NCBI GenBank assembly: GCA_002345145.1
Contig: DDVC01000247.1
Location: forward strand, 1,177 to 11,544
Source: Bacteroidetes bacterium UBA2322
GTDB lineage: Bacteria; Bacteroidota; Bacteroidia; Chitinophagales; UBA2359
DNA length: 10,368 bases
Reading direction: 5' to 3'
In this document: piece after piece, positions 6,881-10,368 of the stretch
Layout: each line of letters opens with the position of its first letter
Position numbering within the stretch: the stretch's first letter is position 1
Notes under the pieces: generated by a model
The model's input: only the letters and a program-made list of their open reading frames with translations
Databases searched by the model: none
What the model was told of the DNA's origin: nothing
Position numbers and translations under genes: made by a program

Positions 6881-7912
6881 ATGAATCCTTACCTTAGTAT
6901 TGTTGTAGCTTCCCGAAACGATAACCACGGCGATGACATGCTGAAACGCATGCGCATTTTTATGAACGGTTTGATATACCAAACCAAAAAACACCGGCTC
7001 CCGATAGAACTCATTTTTGTAGAGTGGAATCCGCCCACAAATGCGCCCTTACTGCATACGCTACTGCCCAAACCCGAACCCGAACATGGCTTTATGCAGG
7101 TTAAATACGTAATTGTACCGCCACAAATACACCAAACTTACCGGTTTGCGGCTCAAATGCCCCTTTACCAAATGATAGCTAAAAATGTGGGCATCAGGCG
7201 CGCCATAGCCCCGTTTATATTGTGTACCAATGTGGACTTACTTTTTTCTGATGCTTTGTTTGCCCTTATTGCCCGGCAAAATTTAGACCCCAACTGTTTT
7301 TACCGCGCCAACCGATGCGATATTCCTAATACTATTGAGGAAAGCCAAACTGTGGCAGAGCAGCTCGATTTTGCACAAAACAATATCCTTAGCCGAGCGG
7401 GGTTATGCCACTATTACCCACACCTTGCCAACGCCCACCCGCTGCTGATTAAAAACAAATGGGTGGCAAAATATGTAAATTACTTAGTGGGCTTAAAACG
7501 AAAATGGTTTAACAACCCCTCCCAAATAAACCTGTGGATGTTAGATACCGATGCCTGCGGCGATTTTACCCTCATGAGCGCACAAGCATGGCACGCTATA
7601 CAGGGTTATCCCGAACTTGACCTTTACTCCATTCATATAGACAGTATGGGGTTAATAGCCGCCGCCGCCGCCGGCTACAAACAAGTGGTACTGCCGCAAG
7701 ATGCCTGCACCTATCATATTTACCACCTTAGCGGCTGGGCAAGTATGACCCCCTTAGAAAAACTGCATTTTCTGCACCAAAAACCCGGAATAGGTTGGGA
7801 TATTGTATCACAATGTGCACAACAACTTTTAAACAATCCTAACATGGGGTATGGCATCAATAAACCCGATTGGGGTTTTGCTAACCACAACCTGCGGGTT
7901 ATTGAGCCTTAA
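6881..7912 (+). CDS. GT-A-like glycosyltransferase, probably surface glycan related
   Basis: This 343-residue cytoplasmic protein resembles family 2-like glycosyltransferases, which move a sugar from a nucleotide-sugar to an acceptor. It opens with the first GT-A strand LSIVVASRNDN (5-15), followed by ELIFVEWNPP (43-52). The segment QMIAKNVGIRRAIAPFILCTNVDLLFSD (97-124) is the usual strand-helix leading to the metal/nucleotide motif; here the DXD equivalent is N117-V-D119. CGDFTLMSAQAWHAIQGYPE (226-245) fits the acceptor-side motif where an enzyme of this fold recognises an aspartate or glutamate. H252-I-D254 and the HIYH pair (H279, H282) with W286 are probable active-site or metal-associated residues. 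No signal peptide or membrane helix is visible. The ATG at 6881 is the natural start because the first beta-strand follows directly. ytxJ follows 75 bases downstream on the same strand. The donor, acceptor and exact family are not known; a general glycosyltransferase call is fairly safe. Confidence 0.75.
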   Translation: MNPYLSIVVASRNDNHGDDMLKRMRIFMNGLIYQTKKHRLPIELIFVEWNPPTNAPLLHTLLPKPEPEHGFMQVKYVIVPPQIHQTYRFAAQMPLYQMIAKNVGIRRAIAPFILCTNVDLLFSDALFALIARQNLDPNCFYRANRCDIPNTIEESQTVAEQLDFAQNNILSRAGLCHYYPHLANAHPLLIKNKWVAKYVNYLVGLKRKWFNNPSQINLWMLDTDACGDFTLMSAQAWHAIQGYPELDLYSIHIDSMGLIAAAAAGYKQVVLPQDACTYHIYHLSGWASMTPLEKLHFLHQKPGIGWDIVSQCAQQLLNNPNMGYGINKPDWGFANHNLRVIEP

Positions 7913-7959
7913 CTTTTACGCATGCCTTCTTACCATTTACCGAACTTTATGCGTAACAG
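7913..7959. other. inverted repeat between the glycosyltransferase and ytxJ
   Basis: CTTTTACGCAT (7913-7923) pairs with ATGCGTAACAG (7949-7959): 10 of 11 positions match, including a perfect 8-bp core TTACGCAT/ATGCGTAA, around a 25-base loop. It starts directly after the glycosyltransferase stop codon and is followed by ATTGTTTT. It may be a weak terminator, an operator-like site for ytxJ, or an RNA stem. The loop is long and the T-tract is interrupted, so I do not call it a terminator. Confidence 0.4.
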
Positions 7960-7987
7960 ATTGTTTTAAACACACAAATTTTGACCA

Positions 7988-8407
7988 ATGGAATTACTTA
8001 AAAAACTGATTTCCGGTTCTGCTAATCAGCCCGAACATAAGCACAACGCAAACCCTACGCTGCACTGGCACCCCGTAAAAAACGAAGTAGATATACAGCA
8101 CATAATAGAGCGTTCCGAACAAAAACCATGTGCTATTTTTAAACACAGTACCCGATGTTCTATTTCGGAGTTAGCTAAAAACAGGCTTGAGCGCCAGTGG
8201 ACTTTGCCCGATGAATCGATAGAAATGTATTTTTTGGATTTACTGGCGCACCGGTCGGTTTCTAACCATATAGCTGAGGTTTTTTCGGTTCACCACGAGT
8301 CGCCGCAACTTATACTCATACACAAAGGCGAAGCCGTTTACGATGACTCTCATACCGATATTACCATAGCCAACCTTACCGAAGCCCTGGCAGACCTGAA
8401 AATTTAA
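7988..8407 (+). CDS. ytxJ: YtxJ, bacillithiol-system monothiol thioredoxin-fold protein
   Basis: This 139-residue cytoplasmic protein matches the YtxJ (DUF2847) family, glutaredoxin-like proteins associated with bacillithiol, the low-molecular-weight thiol used by many Firmicutes and Bacteroidota. The diagnostic segment is PCAIFKHSTRCSISELA (47-63), with the single active-site Cys57. The cis-proline expected of a thioredoxin fold is Pro106 in ESPQLILIHKGEAVY, and YFLDLLAHRSVSNHIAEVF (81-99) is the conserved strand-helix between them. Residues 1-35 are a poorly conserved leader without a signal peptide. The usual CPIS motif of B. subtilis YtxJ reads CSIS here, so the proline after the active cysteine is replaced by serine; Cys48 is an extra cysteine. 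It probably has a role in de-bacillithiolation of proteins, by family inference. It lies downstream of the glycosyltransferase, and its stop codon overlaps that of the convergent alkD. Confidence 0.88.
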   Translation: MELLKKLISGSANQPEHKHNANPTLHWHPVKNEVDIQHIIERSEQKPCAIFKHSTRCSISELAKNRLERQWTLPDESIEMYFLDLLAHRSVSNHIAEVFSVHHESPQLILIHKGEAVYDDSHTDITIANLTEALADLKI

Positions 8408-9105
8408 CCACCCTCTTTTTCCTCTCCTCGCCGCTTGTTTATGCCCTTTAAACCTTCTCTTATGCTCAAAGACGCAAGTGGTGTATGGGCAATAAATTGT
8501 TTTACTGCTAAGGCATTGGTATAGCTGTACTCGCGCAATGCCCAACCTATGGCTTTTTGAATAAAAAACGCTTTTGAGGCGGCACATCGGGTAACGTAGT
8601 TAAACAAGAGCGCTTCGTCTGTATTAGATTTGTATTTCAGTTGAAATAATATGGCAGTTCTGTTGAGCCACATGTTGGGGCTTTCTATCCATTTTTGGGT
8701 GTAAGCCGGAATATGTTGGGGGTACTTTTGCAACAAAACGCCCACTAATCGGGTAGCAATTAAATCAACGGTATCCCACCAAGAGTGGTGGGTAATGAGC
8801 CATTCTAACAGTGGTAAATAATCGGGCGTAAGTTTTTTTACCTGTTTTTCCAGCAAATCAAGGGCGGTGTAATGCGCCTCGCGTTCGGGGGTATTCCACA
8901 GGTCGGTACAAATAGTTGGTAAATCGGCAAGCGGAGGTAAGCCATTTTGTTTAAGATAATCTCGCACAATTTGTACTCGCTGTGGCGATTTTATTCCCAA
9001 AAAAGGGAACAACCGGCGCATGTACTTTTCCATATCCGGCGCAAGGCTTTCGTTTCTGTTTGCCTGCAACAGTTGATAGATGCCCAAGGCATAGGCATTT
9101 TGCAT
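8404..9105 (-). CDS. alkD: AlkD-family DNA alkylation repair glycosylase
   Basis: AlkD proteins are all-helical HEAT-like-repeat DNA glycosylases that remove N3- and N7-alkylated purines. The 233-residue product is close to the 237 of B. cereus AlkD. The key residues are present: Trp110 and Asp114 in HSWWDTVDLIA (107-117), Arg149 in WLNRTAILFQ, and Trp188 in FFIQKAIGWALREY (180-193). They correspond to W109, D113, R148 and W187 of B. cereus AlkD. All are offset by exactly one, which supports the ATG at 9105. A GTG at 9129, two bases after the upstream stop codon, would add eight residues (MLKQTTPF) and remains possible. MEKYMRRLFPFLGIKSPQR (25-43) is the typical N-terminal repeat. The gene follows the outer-membrane protein gene on the same strand at 26 bases, so they are probably cotranscribed. 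It converges with ytxJ and overlaps it by four bases; no terminator lies between them. Confidence 0.9.
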   Translation of the reverse strand: MQNAYALGIYQLLQANRNESLAPDMEKYMRRLFPFLGIKSPQRVQIVRDYLKQNGLPPLADLPTICTDLWNTPEREAHYTALDLLEKQVKKLTPDYLPLLEWLITHHSWWDTVDLIATRLVGVLLQKYPQHIPAYTQKWIESPNMWLNRTAILFQLKYKSNTDEALLFNYVTRCAASKAFFIQKAIGWALREYSYTNALAVKQFIAHTPLASLSIREGLKGINKRRGEEKEGG

Positions 9106-9131
9106 AAAAGGTGTTGTTTGTTTAAGCACAA

Positions 9132-9953
9132 CTACCTGTTAAAAAATGGCAGGTGAGTGCCAAAGGTAAAGTTGAGATAATTAAAATTCATGCGGGTATC
9201 CTTAAAAGTGTAAGGCGCATATAACCCCGATGAGCCGCTCAATTGGTTAATGAGGTCTTTGTCTAACTTAGTCATAGGATTAAAAAAGTTATAATCTATT
9301 CTAAGAAAAGTAAGTTTGCGCTCTATACCAATGCCAAAAGTGTAAGACATGCCACCACCGCGCAATACATTTATGATATCTCCGGCATAACCTTCTCTTG
9401 GGCTTATGTAGTTATTGATGCGGTTATACTTAACGGCTGCCGATGGGTAAACATTCCACTTACTTTTACCTCGGTCAAATAGGTAATAATCGGTACGAGC
9501 GCCAAACCCCCACCAAAATAAATTATCTTGGGTGGCAAAATCATAATAATTGTTCAGCACATTAAAATGAAAGCAAGGGGCAAAAAACAACTTGTTATCG
9601 GGCAGCAAATTAAAGGCCAAGGCAATATCTAACCCGTTTCCAAATTCAAACACTTCTTTTAGTTCGGAACCTAATGACATGCCTGCGCCAAAACCCACTT
9701 CAAAAACCAAACGCGGAAAAGTGCGCTCTACTTGAAAACTACTGGAACTTTGATAGGTACCGGTACTGTCTAAATTAAAGGGTGTATCGGGTATAGGCTG
9801 CCCCGTGCTGTAATCATATACCTTTTTACCCTTTTTTTGGGCAAAAGCTGTATTAAAAAGGGTAGCGGCAAAAAATAGCAGCAAAGCAAATGCTATAACT
9901 TTATTGCCACAGGTGAATATATTAATGCGGTTTTTACAAGGATAATAACTCAT
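9132..9953 (-). CDS. outer-membrane beta-barrel-like protein of unknown function
   Basis: This 273-residue exported protein has a signal peptide: basic n-region, hydrophobic VIAFALLLFFAATLF (about 19-33), and cleavage after AFA before Gln39. The mature N-terminus is short and polar (KKGKKVYDYSTGQPIPDTPF). The rest alternates aromatic and hydrophobic residues with polar ones in short strands, for example RLVFEVGFGAGMSL, DIALAFNLLPDNKLFFAPCF, FWWGFGARTDYYLFDRG, MSYTFGIGIERKLTFLRIDY, and a last strand MNFNYLNFTFGTHLPFF. This is the pattern of Bacteroidota outer-membrane barrels of the PorT/OmpA-like size class. I do not recognise a specific family or ligand. ATG at 9953 is the only start that keeps the full signal peptide. 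A TACCTTTG box lies about 135 bases upstream. alkD follows at 26 bases, although no functional link is evident. Confidence 0.75.
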   Translation of the reverse strand: MSYYPCKNRINIFTCGNKVIAFALLLFFAATLFNTAFAQKKGKKVYDYSTGQPIPDTPFNLDSTGTYQSSSSFQVERTFPRLVFEVGFGAGMSLGSELKEVFEFGNGLDIALAFNLLPDNKLFFAPCFHFNVLNNYYDFATQDNLFWWGFGARTDYYLFDRGKSKWNVYPSAAVKYNRINNYISPREGYAGDIINVLRGGGMSYTFGIGIERKLTFLRIDYNFFNPMTKLDKDLINQLSGSSGLYAPYTFKDTRMNFNYLNFTFGTHLPFFNR

Positions 9954-10085
9954 TGTATAAGGGAGTTAATGGGGTGAAAAAATGGGTTTTAAGTACAAGT
10001 CTGGCATCAATAACCTTTTCATTGCATAGTAGGCAGAGATAAAATTCTTTATCATAAACGCAATTTTACCTTGCATGTTTGAACA

Positions 10086-10093
10086 CAAAGGTA
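10086..10093 (-). promoter_or_regulatory. TACCTTTG -7 box for the outer-membrane protein gene
   Basis: The minus-strand octamer TACCTTTG is an exact match to the Bacteroidota -7 consensus TAnnTTTG. No good TTTG lies at the expected 19-base distance upstream; the nearest one is only 10 bases away. Transcription from here would give a leader of about 130 bases before the ATG at 9953. Confidence 0.4.
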
Positions 10094-10216
10094 GTATTTT
10101 TGGCAAAACACAGTGCATTATTGGCTTTGGTTTCCCAAAAACCTAAAGTATTGCCCGAGTTTGCTGTAAAATGTCTGTGCTTAACGGCATGAGCGAAAAA
10201 CCTACAGTAACTTGGC

Positions 10217-10256
10217 ACACGGATAACACTGATAAGGCTGATTTGCACAGATTTTT
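10217..10256. repeat. degenerate GAT-phased intergenic repeat
   Basis: The stretch CACACGGATAACACTGATAA continued by GGCTGATTTGCACAGATTTT has GAT at 10222, 10231, 10240 and 10250, a spacing of 9, 9 and 10 bases. Each unit resembles acaCGGATa with drift. From memory, similar sequences such as cacggataacacggat runs are scattered between genes in many Bacteroidota. Function is unknown, and with only four units the call rests on the regular spacing. Confidence 0.45.
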
Positions 10257-10368
10257 AGAAAAAACGAAATGGGGTAAATGATTCTGGGATTTAGAGGCTA
10301 AACTACTATCGGGCTTGCCTTTCTTTGGTTTAACATGAGGTTGGAGTTGTGAGCTTGCGCAAAGGCTT

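Larger units (their letters stand above)
9954..10368. other. non-coding region upstream of the outer-membrane protein gene
   Basis: These 415 bases carry no convincing gene on either strand; a 60-codon minus-strand frame at 10066-10248 has no recognisable content and crosses the promoter box and the repeat. The region holds the TACCTTTG box (10086-10093) and the GAT-phased repeat (10217-10256). In the presumed leader of the outer-membrane protein gene there is an all-A/T 7-bp inverted repeat (TAAAATT at 10040-10046, AATTTTA at 10062-10068) of doubtful meaning. From 10260 to the edge I see nothing. Confidence 0.55.

Noticed and set aside
8240..8587. 115-codon minus-strand frame across the ytxJ-alkD junction
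   Set aside because: Shadow of two well-identified genes in other frames.
9106..9129. GTG start of alkD two bases after the upstream stop codon
   Set aside because: Not excluded, but the ATG at 9105 gives lengths and key residue positions almost identical to B. cereus AlkD.
10040..10068. TAAAATT/AATTTTA inverted repeat in the leader of the outer-membrane protein gene
   Set aside because: Pure A/T 7-bp matches are common by chance in such DNA and would make a weak stem.

Overview
The window looks like a chromosomal segment from a member of the Bacteroidota, probably an uncultured or free-living lineage. The evidence is a secreted multidomain protease with GEVED and cysteine-paired fibronectin-III modules, a bacillithiol-linked YtxJ protein, signal peptides ending in A-x-A-Q or S-H-A-Q, starts without a clear Shine-Dalgarno sequence, and TAnnTTTG-type promoter sequences. 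The lineage call is an inference from these traits; no rRNA or other phylogenetic marker is present. I see no tRNA, rRNA, CRISPR array or transposase gene.

Layout. (1) Positions 1-1349 (+) hold the C-terminal five sixths of peptide chain release factor 3 (prfC), cut by the window edge exactly at its DTPGH motif. (2) Positions 1350-2361 are about 1 kb without a convincing gene. They contain a 420-bp segment bounded by a perfect 16-bp inverted repeat (MITE-like or an IS remnant), a compact hairpin, a second terminator-like hairpin, and a strong bidirectional terminator just after the next gene. (3) Positions 2362-6447 (-) hold a 1361-residue secreted subtilisin-like protease: signal peptide, propeptide, S8 domain, FN3, GEVED, three FN3, a second GEVED, a proline linker and a C-terminal module with two calcium-binding loops. 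(4) Positions 6448-6880 are a divergent intergenic region with a candidate promoter for the protease and a degenerate CTTTGCG palindromic repeat. (5) Positions 6881-8407 (+) hold a GT-A-like glycosyltransferase followed by ytxJ. (6) Positions 8404-9953 (-) hold an outer-membrane beta-barrel-like protein followed by an AlkD-family DNA glycosylase; the latter is convergent with ytxJ and their stop codons overlap. (7) Positions 9954-10368 are non-coding, with a TACCTTTG promoter box and a GAT-phased degenerate repeat.

The genes do not form one obvious pathway. prfC is translation housekeeping, the protease is exported, the glycosyltransferase probably serves surface glycans, YtxJ serves thiol redox control, and AlkD serves repair of alkylated DNA. 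I do not see a clear previously undescribed multi-gene system. The most interesting items are the inverted-repeat-bounded non-coding element after prfC, the modular architecture and unrecognised C-terminal export/anchoring region of the protease, and two degenerate short-period intergenic repeat families.
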